DNA from: Prolixibacteraceae bacterium UBA6029
GTDB lineage: Bacteria > Bacteroidota > Bacteroidia > Bacteroidales > Prolixibacteraceae
Assembly: GCA_002429385.1 (NCBI GenBank)
Contig: DIZL01000075.1
Coordinates: forward strand, 1-59,737
Length of the DNA: 59,737 nucleotides
Direction of reading: 5' to 3'
The translations under genes and the position numbers were made by a program. Each line of letters starts with the position of its first letter. Position 1 is the first letter of the stretch. The notes below the pieces were generated by a model that was not told the origin of the DNA, ran no database searches, and was given only the letters and a program-made list of their open reading frames with translations. Shown in pieces: positions 27,962-38,243 of the stretch.

Positions 27962-29602
27962 ATGAAAACTCTCTTACTAATCGGCATGGTGCTCTTTGCT
28001 GTTTTTTCGAATTCCTCATTTGCACAGGATCGCAGCATTCGCCTGAATTCATTGGGTTTTGTGCCCCAGTCTTCCAAGAAAGCTTCAGTTATTGGTGAAG
28101 CCAAATCATTTGTAATCAAGTCGGTTGCTGACAAGGCTGTCGTATATAAAGGAAAAGTATCGACTACCGTATTTCAGAAAGATGTCAACCAAAATGTATC
28201 TGAAGCTGACTTTTCCTCATTCACCAAAAATGGCAGATATTACCTTGAAACACCTGACGGAACTAAATCCACCGAGTTTGAGATATCGCCAAAGGTATAC
28301 AATCAGGCTTTTTATACCAGCATGCGTGCTTTCTATCTCTGGCGTTGCGGTACTTCAGTTGATGCAGTCTATAACAACATTCATTATTCACATGCCCCAT
28401 GTCACATGGAAGACGGATATGAAGATTTTCAGGACAAAGCAGGCCAGCGCCGTGACGGAACCAAGGGATGGCATGACGCCGGTGATTATGGAAAATATGT
28501 AGTAAATGCAGGAATTACTGTAGGAATGATGTTTATGGCCTGGGATCAGTTTCAGGACAAACTCAGTAAATTCTCTCTTGATATTCCTGAAACAGCGCCG
28601 GGTTATCCTGATTTTCTGAAAGAGTTGAAATGGGAAACCGATTGGTTACTAACCATGCAATATACCGATGGCTCAGGAAAGGTATCTCATAAACTGACAC
28701 GGAAAAACTTCGAACCTTTCTGTAAACCTGAAGAAGACAAAGGAAAGAGATATTTCACTGACTGGAGTTCAGCGGCAGTTGCTGATTTTGTGGCTATGAT
28801 GGCCCAGGCTTCCCGTTATTTTCAACCTTACGATAAAGCCTATTCAATTAAATGTTTGGCAGCTGCTCAGCTCAGCTATAATTTTCTGAAGGCAAATCCT
28901 GAAGATAAAAAGTTTGTTCAGGGTGAGTTTAAAACCGGAGGATATCAAACCACTGATGAGGATGACCGTTTATGGGCCGCTGTTGAAATGTGGGAAACTA
29001 CAGGAAATCCTGAATTTCTAAAAGACTTTGAGACACAGGCAAAAGCCCAGGACTTTAAAATTGATGAAGATTGGGATTGGGGTGATGTTTCAAATTTGGG
29101 AATGTTCGAATATGCCCTGTCAAAAAAGGAGGGCAAAAATCCTGTGATATTGAAAACCATACAAAAAAACATTATTGACGTTGCAAATACAATTGTACTG
29201 AAAGGTGCGGCAGATGCATATGGACGCCCCATGGGAGGACGATATTACTGGGGATGCAACGGAACCATTGCCCGCCAGGTATTGAACCTTCAGGTAGCCA
29301 ATAGAATTAAACCTCAAAAGATTTACATTCAAACCTCACAGGATGCCATTGCCCACATTTTTGGACGTAACTATTATAACCGCTCATATGTTACCGGGTT
29401 GGGTATTAATCCGGTGATGAATCCTCACGATCGGCGTTCAGGATCAGATAATGAAGTACAGCCCTGGCCGGGATATATTGTTGGAGGCGGACACACTGCA
29501 ACGGGATGGAACGATAAACAGGAAGATTATTCAACCAACGAGATTGCTATAAACTGGCAATCTGCACTCGTTTATGCGCTTGCTGGATTTATTGACAAAT
29601 AG
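27962..29602 (+). CDS. Secreted glycoside hydrolase family 9 (endoglucanase-like)
   Basis: The protein has 546 residues. A signal peptide ends at SFA-QD (residue ~21). An N-terminal Ig-like CelD_N domain (IRLNSLGFVPQSSKKASV, about 22-105) is followed by the GH9 (alpha/alpha)6 barrel. Catalytic motifs are GWHDAGDYGKY (about 168-178), NPHDRRSGSD (about 480) and DYSTNEIAINW (about 521-531, with the acid glutamate). Family 9 enzymes cleave beta-1,4-glucans or related beta-glycans. The usual T9SS tail is absent, so it is probably periplasmic or released. The gene lies 90 bases before another secreted-protein gene on the same strand and may be cotranscribed with it. Confidence 0.93.
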   Translation: MKTLLLIGMVLFAVFSNSSFAQDRSIRLNSLGFVPQSSKKASVIGEAKSFVIKSVADKAVVYKGKVSTTVFQKDVNQNVSEADFSSFTKNGRYYLETPDGTKSTEFEISPKVYNQAFYTSMRAFYLWRCGTSVDAVYNNIHYSHAPCHMEDGYEDFQDKAGQRRDGTKGWHDAGDYGKYVVNAGITVGMMFMAWDQFQDKLSKFSLDIPETAPGYPDFLKELKWETDWLLTMQYTDGSGKVSHKLTRKNFEPFCKPEEDKGKRYFTDWSSAAVADFVAMMAQASRYFQPYDKAYSIKCLAAAQLSYNFLKANPEDKKFVQGEFKTGGYQTTDEDDRLWAAVEMWETTGNPEFLKDFETQAKAQDFKIDEDWDWGDVSNLGMFEYALSKKEGKNPVILKTIQKNIIDVANTIVLKGAADAYGRPMGGRYYWGCNGTIARQVLNLQVANRIKPQKIYIQTSQDAIAHIFGRNYYNRSYVTGLGINPVMNPHDRRSGSDNEVQPWPGYIVGGGHTATGWNDKQEDYSTNEIAINWQSALVYALAGFIDK

Positions 29603-29692
29603 TATCTAAACAGATGTTTCGGCAATCAGAAAACCTGATCATGTGACGCTACTGTCTTTTAATCGTTCATTGTATTACCAAACCTAACACTT

Positions 29693-31579
29693 ATGAAATC
29701 GACCAAAATTATTTTGCTCCTTCTGGCATTGCTGGTTCCTTTTACCAAACAATCCATAGCGGTTAGTCATTACAAAAACTTTAAGGTAGCAGTTTATTCC
29801 AGGGCTTACGAAACAGTAAAAATGGGAGACAACAACTGGATTGAACCCATCTGGGATGAAATATCCCGACAGGTAAAGGTTGATAAGATTTATCTGGAGA
29901 CCCATCGTGATTTATTGATTGTTGATGAGGCAACCCTGATGAAGGCCAAAGCGTTTTTCGAAAGTCGTGGAATTGAAACTGCCGGAGGTATCACCTTAAC
30001 GGTAAATGAGAGTAATAATTTTGAAACCTTCTGCTACAGCAATCCTGAACACCGAAAAAAGATAAAGGAAATTGTTGAGTTTACTGCCCGGCATTTTAAC
30101 GAACTAATTCTGGACGACTTCTTTTTCACCAATTGCAAATGCGATCTGTGCATAAAGGCAAAAGGCAATAAAAGCTGGTCTGAATTCCGTCTGGAACTTA
30201 TGACCAAAGCAGCCAAAGAACTTATCATTGAACCTGCAAAAGCAGTAAATCCCAGCATAAAAGTGGTGATTAAATATCCGAACTGGTACGACCATTTTCA
30301 GGGTTGTGGCTTCAATCTGGAAACAGAACCGAAATTATTTGACGGCCTGTATACCGGAACAGAAACCCGCGATCCATCAAGTAACCAACATCTTCAACCC
30401 TATGAGGGTTATTTAATTTACAGGTACTTCAATAACCTCAAACCAGATAAAAATGGTGGAGGATGGGTCGATCCTGGTGGTTTGACTTTTATGGACCGCT
30501 ATGCAGAACAGCTTTGGCTGACAATGTTTGCAAAAGCTCCTGAAATTACTTTATTCGACCTAAGACAATTGCAACGTCCGCTTCTGAAAACTGATCGTGC
30601 TGCGTGGCAGAACCTGGAATCATGCAGTTTCAATTACGATGAACTAATGAAACCAATTGCCGATAAAAATGGCAAAATGGTTCAGCCAACTACTATTGCC
30701 CGTGCAGCAGGCTATACATTCGAAACCATTGACCAGTTTTTAGGTCTGCTAGGGAAACCGATAGGTGTAAAAAGCTATAAACCATTTCATTCGCAGGGAG
30801 AGGACTTTCTTCCAAATTATATGGGGATGATTGGCGTACCCATGGATATTGTTCCTGTTTTTCCTGAAAACGAACCCATTGTATTTCTAACTGAACAGGC
30901 AAAATACGATGAAGAAATTGTATCTAAAATCAAAAAACAATTAGTCTCCGGAAAAGATGTAATGGTTACTTCAGGATTTCTTAAAGCCATGCAGGATAAA
31001 GGATTAGGAGACATAGCCGATCTTAGTGTGAGCGATGCAAAAGCATCCGTAAAGGAGTTTTTAGCCGGATGGGGACCACACCTGTTTTCTGATCACGAAA
31101 TGCTTATTCCTCAAATCAAATATTTGACCAATGACTCCTGGGAAGTAGTTTCGGCATTTGATGGAACAAATGGTTGGCCAATCGTTCACCGGGCCAACTA
31201 TTCCAAGGGCAAATTATATGTACTTACTATTCCCGATAATGTGACCGATCTTTATCAACTGCCTGTTGAAGTATTGTCAAAAATAAAAGAGATACTAACC
31301 CCAAACATGCCTGTTCTACTTGAAGGACCCGGATACACCAGTTTGTTTGTTTATGACAATAATACAGTAATTGTCGAGTCATTTGCCAGCGAAAACAGGA
31401 AAGTGAAACTTCGTTTGGCTGAAGGATTTTCAACAGCGAAGAATCTTGTTACAGGGCTGGAAATTGTCGGTGAAAAGAAAGAATACATCCAAGGCCGACG
31501 TCAGCCTCCTATCGTCAAGACAGTCTTGAATCTGGAACTTAAACCTCATTCCTATATTGTACTTCAACTTGAAAAGTAA
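29693..31579 (+). CDS. Secreted protein of unrecognised family, possible TIM-barrel glycosidase
   Basis: The protein has 628 residues with a signal peptide (MKSTKIILLLLALLVPFTKQ..., cleavage near residue 23). The region from about 30 to 330 has alternating strands and helices with conserved-looking acidic clusters (LETHRDLL, LILDDFFFTNCKCDLC, GLYTGTETRD), as in (beta/alpha)8 glycosidases. The second half (about 370-625) could be an all-beta domain. I do not recognise a named family. It follows the GH9 gene, so a role in breakdown of the same glycan is a reasonable guess. A strong bidirectional terminator comes after it. Confidence 0.7.
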   Translation: MKSTKIILLLLALLVPFTKQSIAVSHYKNFKVAVYSRAYETVKMGDNNWIEPIWDEISRQVKVDKIYLETHRDLLIVDEATLMKAKAFFESRGIETAGGITLTVNESNNFETFCYSNPEHRKKIKEIVEFTARHFNELILDDFFFTNCKCDLCIKAKGNKSWSEFRLELMTKAAKELIIEPAKAVNPSIKVVIKYPNWYDHFQGCGFNLETEPKLFDGLYTGTETRDPSSNQHLQPYEGYLIYRYFNNLKPDKNGGGWVDPGGLTFMDRYAEQLWLTMFAKAPEITLFDLRQLQRPLLKTDRAAWQNLESCSFNYDELMKPIADKNGKMVQPTTIARAAGYTFETIDQFLGLLGKPIGVKSYKPFHSQGEDFLPNYMGMIGVPMDIVPVFPENEPIVFLTEQAKYDEEIVSKIKKQLVSGKDVMVTSGFLKAMQDKGLGDIADLSVSDAKASVKEFLAGWGPHLFSDHEMLIPQIKYLTNDSWEVVSAFDGTNGWPIVHRANYSKGKLYVLTIPDNVTDLYQLPVEVLSKIKEILTPNMPVLLEGPGYTSLFVYDNNTVIVESFASENRKVKLRLAEGFSTAKNLVTGLEIVGEKKEYIQGRRQPPIVKTVLNLELKPHSYIVLQLEK

Positions 31580-31600
31580 GATATCGCATTTGTAGAATAA

Positions 31601-31640
31601 AAGGAAAGGCCTGACTCAAAATTGAGTCAGGCCTTTCCTT
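31601..31640. terminator. Bidirectional terminator between convergent genes
   Basis: A perfect 19-bp stem (AAGGAAAGGCCTGACTCAA and its complement) with a 2-base loop separates the ends of the plus-strand secreted-protein gene and the minus-strand DHOD-like gene. Confidence 0.92.
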
Positions 31641-31659
31641 TAAAACAATTCTTCTTTGT

Positions 31660-32673
31660 CTATACCATCGGATACTTTTTGAAAATCTCTTCTGATTTCA
31701 TAAGGATATCAACATATTGAGCACGCTGATAGGTATATGGATCTTTTAGATTTTTCCGGGATAACTTACCCCGGAAGTCATCGAGACAAGTGTAGCCTTT
31801 TTTGTCCATCCAAGCCTGAATTTCAGAAAGAATGGTCAACACAAATGAAGGCTGATTTTTATAAAGGACAGAAACGATCTGAACTACATCGGCTCCAGCC
31901 AATAACAGACGAATCACATCCTCAGCAGAATAAATTCCCCGGCTTCCGCATATACTGCCCTCAATATTGCCATTAAGTAAACCTACATACCGTAAAGAAA
32001 GATGATGATCGCGTGATTGAGTTAATTCCCATGGAAATTCGAAAACTTCCTTTTCGATATCAATTTCAGGTTGAAAGAAACGATTAAACAGAACAAACCC
32101 ATCTACTCCGGCTTCATCAAGTTTCTTAATGAAGTTTAAGGTATTGGTATAGAAAGGACTTAATTTTACGCTTACTGGTATTTTAACCGCTTTCTTTACA
32201 CTTTTGACAATCTGATACTGCTTTTCTTCAATGGAAGACGCACCGACTTCAAAATAACCCGGAGTGGCATACAGGTTCAACTCCAGTCCGTCAACTCCTG
32301 TTTCCTCCAACAATTTAGCATACTCGACCCAACTCGTTTCGTAGAGAGCATTTAAACTTGCAAAAACCGGAACGGAGGTCGACTGCTTTAATTTTTTCAG
32401 GTTATAGATATGCTCTTTCGGACCTGCATAGGTAATATCCGGGAATATTCGTCCCATTTCAGAATTCCGGTTGGCATATTCATTCAAATCTTCATCAAAC
32501 TGTAAACCTTCCAACTGAATTTGCTCTTCGAATAAGGACTTGTAAATGATTGCCGCGATACCGGCTTCTTCAAGCTCTTTAATAACTTCAGGTTTTGATA
32601 CGAGATTACTGGCGCCTAAAATCAACGGATTTTTTAATTTGACGCCCATGTAGGTTGTTGATAAATCTGCCAT
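31660..32673 (-). CDS. Dihydroorotate dehydrogenase-like flavoprotein
   Basis: This 337-residue protein belongs to the FMN-binding (beta/alpha)8 DHOD family. Visible family features are STTYMGVKLKNPLILGASN at the N-terminus, SVKLSPF near residue 180, and GSRGIYSAEDVIRLLLAGADVVQIVS near residue 240-265 (the phosphate-binding part). A DHODH-like annotation is usual for this group in Bacteroidota, but the substrate is unproven. I see no clear equivalent of the catalytic Ser or Cys in a typical DHODH loop, so a role outside pyrimidine synthesis is possible. It is a single gene, 137 bases downstream of the divergent pyrophosphatase gene on the same strand, with a hairpin between them. Confidence 0.82.
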   Translation of the reverse strand: MADLSTTYMGVKLKNPLILGASNLVSKPEVIKELEEAGIAAIIYKSLFEEQIQLEGLQFDEDLNEYANRNSEMGRIFPDITYAGPKEHIYNLKKLKQSTSVPVFASLNALYETSWVEYAKLLEETGVDGLELNLYATPGYFEVGASSIEEKQYQIVKSVKKAVKIPVSVKLSPFYTNTLNFIKKLDEAGVDGFVLFNRFFQPEIDIEKEVFEFPWELTQSRDHHLSLRYVGLLNGNIEGSICGSRGIYSAEDVIRLLLAGADVVQIVSVLYKNQPSFVLTILSEIQAWMDKKGYTCLDDFRGKLSRKNLKDPYTYQRAQYVDILMKSEEIFKKYPMV

Positions 32674-32750
32674 ATTCTTTGGATTTAGAGTTGTCGTTTA
32701 TTAGTTAAACTCATTTCTCACTACTTTTGTTCACCTGAGTGTTAAATAAA

Positions 32751-32785
32751 AGAAGAGGTTCTCCATTTTCAGGAAAACCTCTTCA
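32751..32785 (-). terminator. Terminator downstream of the divergent pyrophosphatase gene
   Basis: On the minus strand, GAAGAGGTT pairs with AACCTCTTC and is followed by TTTTATTT. It lies 25 bases after the stop codon of the gene at 32810-35248. Confidence 0.75.
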
Positions 32786-32809
32786 TTCTAATATTTATAT
32801 TACAATGGA

Positions 32810-35248
32810 TTAATCACAATCTTCGTTTTTAATGCGCATGCAATAAAACGAACGCCATACAAATACAACTGAAATGAGGAAAAGGATAACTGCAACAATG
32901 TGGTGTGCCAATCCGTAACTTTTCACTCCGTCAACAACAGTTGACATTGAAACGGCAATCTCAACTGCCAGTAAACCGAATAAAGTCGAAAATTTAATGA
33001 TCGGGTTTAATGCAACCGAAGTTGTATCTTTAAATGGATCACCAACGGTATCACCAATAACCGCCGCATCGTGTAATGGCGTATTTTTCTCTCTTAAATC
33101 AACTTCAACCATTTTCTTTGCGTTATCCCATGCGCCACCAGCATTAGCCATGTATATGGCCTGAAAAAGTCCAAAAACAGCAATTGATATCAGGTATGCA
33201 ACAAAGAAGTTTGGATCGAACAATGCAAATGCAAGTGTTGCAGTGAGCAAAACAATGAAGATATTCCACATACCTGTCTGGGCATATTTGGTACAGATTT
33301 TTACAACGGCGATAGAATCTTCAAGATCGGCAGAAGTTTTATCCAAACGCATTGTCCTTTTAATATACGACACTGCACGGTAAGCACCTGTTGTCACTGC
33401 CTGAATGGAAGCTCCGCTAAACCAGAAGATCATTGCACCTCCTGTTATAAACCCTAATAATACAGGAGCTTGTGTTAATTCAAGATTTAACATCCCTGCC
33501 TTTTTTAACAACAGGATGATTGAGAAAATCATGGTCGTTGCTCCTACCACTGCCGTACCTATCAATACAGGTTTCGCGGTAGCTTTGAAGGTATTTCCTG
33601 CAGCATCATTTACTTCAAGGTAATGTTTTCCACGTTCGAAGTCAGGCTCAAACCCAAAATCGCGTATGATTTCTTCTTTGATATTTGGAATCTTTTCTAT
33701 TTGAGAAAGTTCATAAATCGATTGTGCATTGTCGGTTACAGGTCCATAACTATCGACAGCAATTGTAACCGGGCCCATACAAAGAAATCCGAAGGCAACC
33801 AATCCGAAGGCAAAAATACTTGCATATTGAATTTGTTCCATTCCGGGCAACTGGCTGATGAAATGAGCAGCTGACATTAAACCAACCATGAGCATACCAA
33901 TCCAATAGGCCGAAAAGTTACCGGCAACAATTCCTGAAAGAATAGTCAATGATGCTCCTCCTTCACGCGAAGCAGTCACAATCTCATTCACATGTTTCGA
34001 TTTTGCACTTGTAAAAACCTTAATGAATTCAGGGATCAAAACAGCGGCAAGCGTGCCACAGCTGATTATACTGGCTAGTTTCCACCAAAGACCCTGAGGT
34101 AAGTCACCGATTAGAAAATAACTCATGATATAGCTAATCAGGATACAGGTAGTTGCAGCAATCCAAATCAGTCGGGTAAGGGGTTCTTCGAAATCAAAGT
34201 CAAGCTTATCTCCATACTTCTTTTTCGAAATAGCCTGATTTATAAAATAAGAGACTCCCGAAAATATATCCATCAGGAAGCGCATTCCGAAAATCCATAC
34301 AATCAACTTCGCCTGAAGACTAACGTCGGCAATAGCAAGCGTTATAAATGTAATCAGGGCAACACCTGTTACACCGTATGTTTCAAATCCGTCAGCAGTA
34401 GGACCAACACTGTCGCCTGCATTATCTCCTGTACAATCGGCAATTACTCCGGGGTTGCGCGGATCATCTTCATCCACTTTAAAGACAATCTTCATCAGGT
34501 CTGATCCAATATCAGCTATTTTTGTGAAAATACCTCCAGCAATTCGCAAAGCTGAGGCTCCCAGAGATTCACCAATGGCAAATCCAAGAAAACAGTAACC
34601 TACAATTTCACGGGGAACAAAAAGCAGGATGCAAACCATCATGACAAGTTCCAAAGAGATCAAAAACAACCCGATAGAAATACCTGCACGCAATGGTATA
34701 TTTACAATATCCCAGGGACGTTTTTTCAAAGAAGCGAATGCGGTGCGCGAATTGGCGTAGGTATTCAAACGTACTCCATACCATGCAACAGCGAAAGACC
34801 CTCCAATACCAATGGCAGAAAAAAGCAACACCATAAAAATGGTTACTACTGTTGGAATGGCGTTGTGCCCTCCGTCAGGATTTCTATTGGCCATGATCAG
34901 ATAAAAGATCATTGCAATGGAGACAATACCGAACAGAACAGATAAAAATTTAGCTTGTTGGATCAGATAAGTGCGGCAAGTCTGATAAATTGTTTCAGAA
35001 ACCTCCAACATCGAACGGTGTGCAGGCAGTTTCTTGATTTTACCCCTCAGGAAAAGGCTGATGCCTAATGTGCCAATAATTACCCAGGAGCCATAAAATA
35101 GAAGCTGCCATGCTGACAAATTAAAGAAATAAGGGAAATGACCTTCATGCAAATCCGGAATTTTAAGATCTGCCTCGCTGGCCCATAGTGAACCTGACAT
35201 GAACAGGAACCCCAAAAAGAGAATAATTTGTTTTATAGTTTTAATCAT
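32810..35248 (-). CDS. hppA: Divergent membrane-bound proton pyrophosphatase (K+-independent type)
   Basis: This 812-residue integral membrane protein has about 16 helices. It hydrolyses PPi to pump cations outwards. The catalytic loops are recognisable but divergent: GGIFTKIADIGSDL, EDDPRNPGVIADCTGDNAGD, then VDSYGPVTDNA and NAGGAWDNAKK with GDTVGDPFKDT. At the position that decides potassium dependence the protein has lysine (K555 in GNTFKATAK), which predicts K+ independence. The N-terminus (MIKTIKQIILFLGFLFMSG) looks like an added signal-like segment. The sequence matches the description I know of an evolutionarily divergent, Na+-regulated H+-PPase group. A second, canonical enzyme is encoded next to it. 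Confidence 0.9.
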   Translation of the reverse strand: MIKTIKQIILFLGFLFMSGSLWASEADLKIPDLHEGHFPYFFNLSAWQLLFYGSWVIIGTLGISLFLRGKIKKLPAHRSMLEVSETIYQTCRTYLIQQAKFLSVLFGIVSIAMIFYLIMANRNPDGGHNAIPTVVTIFMVLLFSAIGIGGSFAVAWYGVRLNTYANSRTAFASLKKRPWDIVNIPLRAGISIGLFLISLELVMMVCILLFVPREIVGYCFLGFAIGESLGASALRIAGGIFTKIADIGSDLMKIVFKVDEDDPRNPGVIADCTGDNAGDSVGPTADGFETYGVTGVALITFITLAIADVSLQAKLIVWIFGMRFLMDIFSGVSYFINQAISKKKYGDKLDFDFEEPLTRLIWIAATTCILISYIMSYFLIGDLPQGLWWKLASIISCGTLAAVLIPEFIKVFTSAKSKHVNEIVTASREGGASLTILSGIVAGNFSAYWIGMLMVGLMSAAHFISQLPGMEQIQYASIFAFGLVAFGFLCMGPVTIAVDSYGPVTDNAQSIYELSQIEKIPNIKEEIIRDFGFEPDFERGKHYLEVNDAAGNTFKATAKPVLIGTAVVGATTMIFSIILLLKKAGMLNLELTQAPVLLGFITGGAMIFWFSGASIQAVTTGAYRAVSYIKRTMRLDKTSADLEDSIAVVKICTKYAQTGMWNIFIVLLTATLAFALFDPNFFVAYLISIAVFGLFQAIYMANAGGAWDNAKKMVEVDLREKNTPLHDAAVIGDTVGDPFKDTTSVALNPIIKFSTLFGLLAVEIAVSMSTVVDGVKSYGLAHHIVAVILFLISVVFVWRSFYCMRIKNEDCD

Positions 35249-35743
35249 GATAGGAAAATGGTTAAAGGTTTTTTGGTGATTTATTTAATTTGATTGTTTG
35301 TCTTGTATAATTTGTCTCCTGAATTTTGATATTAATTATATACCCCCAATGAAATATGCCCTGGCAACCAAAAAGAAGTGATCTTTATAAATTACACCCT
35401 CAATTTGATCATCAAATTTTTGCCATGCTAAAAATAGATTCTTATTCTATCCCTCAGTATACCGTAGAAATTACAGGTGCTAATTGAGATTATTTTCAGG
35501 TTTGGTATTTAGCTATTACTTTCTAACTATCAGCATTTTTCGACAGTATTGAAGCAAAATGCTGTTATACAACAACAAATCCAACGTTAATATTCAATTA
35601 ACATTTAGAAATAATTACAGGGGTTTTGCTGATAATTTAAACACATGAAGGCTGCTTCAATATTGAATTGAAGCAGCCTTCCAGAGATGCAGCTGACCGA
35701 AAAAAGACAGCGATCAGATATGCTTAACTATTAAAATCGTCGT
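35249..35743. other. Intergenic region between the two pyrophosphatase genes
   Basis: The promoter of the 812-aa gene should lie in its left part, but I find no convincing box. The right part holds the terminator at 35647-35681. No other gene is supported in these 495 bases. Confidence 0.5.
35647..35681 (-). terminator. Terminator-like hairpin after the canonical pyrophosphatase gene
   Basis: The 15-bp stem GAAGGCTGCTTCAAT pairs with ATTGAAGCAGCCTTC around a 5-base loop, 63 bases after the stop codon of the gene at 35744-37984. The T-run is weak. Confidence 0.7.
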
Positions 35744-37984
35744 TTACATTAAACTATACGCAACAGTCAGTCCTGCCATTACAATTGAAACCATACTCAT
35801 CAGTTTAATCAGGATGTTTAATGACGGGCCGGAAGTATCTTTAAACGGATCACCTACAGTATCACCCGTTATAGCTGCCTTGTGACATTCAGAACCCTTT
35901 CCGCCGAAATTACCTTCTTCAATGTATTTTTTGGCATTATCCCAGGCACCACCTGCATTGGCCATAAAAATAGCAAGAATAAATCCGGTTGAAGTTCCAC
36001 CAAGGAGCAAACCAACCACACCGGCTGCACCAAAAACAATACCAGTCGCAACTGGAATAAAAATGGCCAGCAATGAAGGGAACAGCATTTCTTTTTGAGC
36101 ACCTATTGTCGAAATTTCAACGCATCGTGCATAATCAGGCTCACCTTCACCAGTTAAAATACCTTTAATTTCACGGAACTGACGGCGAACCTCTTCCACC
36201 ATGCTCTGTGCGGCGCGACCCACCGCATTCATGGTTAAACCACAGAACAAGAAGGCAGCCATTGATCCTATAAATGCACCCACCAATACACGTGGGTTCA
36301 TAATATCCAGATGAAGGTATTGCATCATTTCAGGGATACTTGCTTTGTGGATTTCCATATTGGTGAAATGATTATTGGTAGCATATTGTGTAAATTCTGC
36401 CACCTTTTCAGGAATACGGCCAATGGCGATTTTTATTTCTTCGATATAGGAAGCCATGAGCGCCAATGCTGTTAAAGCAGCTGAGCCAATAGCAAAACCC
36501 TTCCCTGTAGCGGCAGTGGTATTTCCCAATGAATCGAGAGCATCTGTGCGTCTGCGGACTTCTTCGTCTAATCCACTCATTTCTGCATTTCCGCCGGCAT
36601 TATCGGCAATCGGACCATAAGCATCTGTTGCCAATGTAATACCCAAAGTTGAAAGCATCCCAACTGCTGCAATGGCAATACCATACAAGCCGAAGCTAAT
36701 GTTGTTAAAATCGAATCTGGCAGCAAAAAGGAAAGCCAGAATAATGGACGTACATACAATTAAAACTGGAACAGCAGTCGAAATCATACCAGTACCAATC
36801 CCGGAAATAATTACCGTTGCAGGCCCTGTTTTGGTTGATTCAGCAATGTTGCGAGTAGGTGCATATCCTGATGAAGTGTAGTATTCAGTAATTTTGCCAA
36901 TACCAATACCACCAAGCAATCCGGCCATCATAGCACCCCAAACACCTAAATAATTAGGAATATTCAGATAATAAAGGATGAAAAGTGAGAAAACAGCAAT
37001 TCCGAATGAACTGATGTTAACGCCACGACCTAATGCACTTAACAATTGTTTTTGAGAAGCGCCTTCCCGGGCTTTTACCATAAATATCCCAAATATCGAA
37101 AGAAGGATACCGACTGCAGCAATGATCATAGGCGCAATAACACCACTCATCTGGATATCTGCGCCCAAACCTGCAAAGGCAGTGGCTCCAAGCGCAGCAG
37201 TAGAAAGGATAGCGCCACAATAAGATTCGTAAAGGTCAGCGCCCATACCTGCGACGTCACCCACATTGTCTCCAACATTATCGGCAATGGTGGCAGGGTT
37301 ACGCGGATCATCCTCAGGAATACCGGCTTCCACTTTACCTACAAGGTCAGCGCCGACATCGGCTGCCTTGGTGAATATACCGCCACCGACACGGGCAAAC
37401 AAGGCCTGAGTTGAAGCGCCCATTCCAAACGTAAGTGTTGTTGTGGTAATTATAATCAGTTTCATGCTAGGATCGGCCGCAATGGATGCATTGGTAGTCG
37501 TATCCAATGCACCAATAATGAACTGCAGTGCATAAAACCATACTGAAATATCAAGCAATCCCAATCCGACTACGACCAACCCCATTACAGCTCCTGAACG
37601 GAAGGCAATTCGTAATCCGTCATTTAATGAACGTTGGGCTGCATTGGCTGTTCTCGCCGATGCATAAGTTGCTGTACGCATTCCAAAGAAACCGGTTAAT
37701 CCTGAGAAAAAACCACCGGATAGAAAGGCAAAAGGAACCCATGGGTTTTGAATTTTTAACACGTAAGCCATAATGGCAAATAAGGCAGTCAATATTAAAA
37801 AAACTCTGAAAACAACTTTATACTGTTGCCTAAGGTAAGCCATTGCGCCATCACGAACATGCTTGGCAATTTTTTTCATTGTGTCAGTGCCTTCGCTTTC
37901 CTTCATCATTTGCTGGAAGAAGAACCAGGCAAAAAACAGTGCCATGACTGAACTGAATGGCACCAACCAAAAAATAGAATTCAT
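35744..37984 (-). CDS. hppA: Membrane-bound pyrophosphatase, K+-dependent type
   Basis: This 746-residue integral membrane ion-pumping pyrophosphatase has canonical motifs: GGGIFTKAADVGADLVGKVE, EDDPRNPATIADNVGDNVGD, TDAYGPIADNAGGNAEMSG, and NAGGAWDNAKK with GDTVGDPFKDTSGPSLN. Alanine at A491 (GNTTAATGKG) predicts dependence on K+. K+-dependent enzymes include Na+ pumps, Na+/H+ pumps and H+ pumps; the transported ion cannot be fixed from sequence by eye. The gene lies 495 bases upstream of the divergent paralogue on the same strand, each with its own terminator, so they may be regulated separately. Confidence 0.94.
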   Translation of the reverse strand: MNSIFWLVPFSSVMALFFAWFFFQQMMKESEGTDTMKKIAKHVRDGAMAYLRQQYKVVFRVFLILTALFAIMAYVLKIQNPWVPFAFLSGGFFSGLTGFFGMRTATYASARTANAAQRSLNDGLRIAFRSGAVMGLVVVGLGLLDISVWFYALQFIIGALDTTTNASIAADPSMKLIIITTTTLTFGMGASTQALFARVGGGIFTKAADVGADLVGKVEAGIPEDDPRNPATIADNVGDNVGDVAGMGADLYESYCGAILSTAALGATAFAGLGADIQMSGVIAPMIIAAVGILLSIFGIFMVKAREGASQKQLLSALGRGVNISSFGIAVFSLFILYYLNIPNYLGVWGAMMAGLLGGIGIGKITEYYTSSGYAPTRNIAESTKTGPATVIISGIGTGMISTAVPVLIVCTSIILAFLFAARFDFNNISFGLYGIAIAAVGMLSTLGITLATDAYGPIADNAGGNAEMSGLDEEVRRRTDALDSLGNTTAATGKGFAIGSAALTALALMASYIEEIKIAIGRIPEKVAEFTQYATNNHFTNMEIHKASIPEMMQYLHLDIMNPRVLVGAFIGSMAAFLFCGLTMNAVGRAAQSMVEEVRRQFREIKGILTGEGEPDYARCVEISTIGAQKEMLFPSLLAIFIPVATGIVFGAAGVVGLLLGGTSTGFILAIFMANAGGAWDNAKKYIEEGNFGGKGSECHKAAITGDTVGDPFKDTSGPSLNILIKLMSMVSIVMAGLTVAYSLM

Positions 37985-38243
37985 AGATTTTAGGTTTTAT
38001 GCAATAGGATTGCTGTTAGTAAATTGTGTTTTTTTGTAAATAGGAAGTTACTAAATTAACAATTAATAACTTGATTGATCAGTAAATACTAATGTTGTTT
38101 GACAGCAATCTTTCGATCCGTTCTTTAATAACAAACTTGAGCCACTCCGAAAAGTCGGAGGGACAGTTTTTAATAAAAGTGTAATGGTATAGGGAATGAT
38201 ACAATTCTATTTTGCAGGAATTGTAAATAATTCATTAAAAGGT
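37985..38243. other. Intergenic region upstream of the pyrophosphatase gene
   Basis: This should contain the promoter of the gene ending at 37984. A small hairpin (CTCCGAAAAGTCGGAG, 38144-38159) resembles the MITE end. Nothing else is supported. Confidence 0.45.

Noticed and set aside
38137..38170. Third copy of the MITE-like element
   Set aside because: Only about 16 bases (CTCCGAAAAGTCGGAG) resemble the end; no second end or duplication is present.
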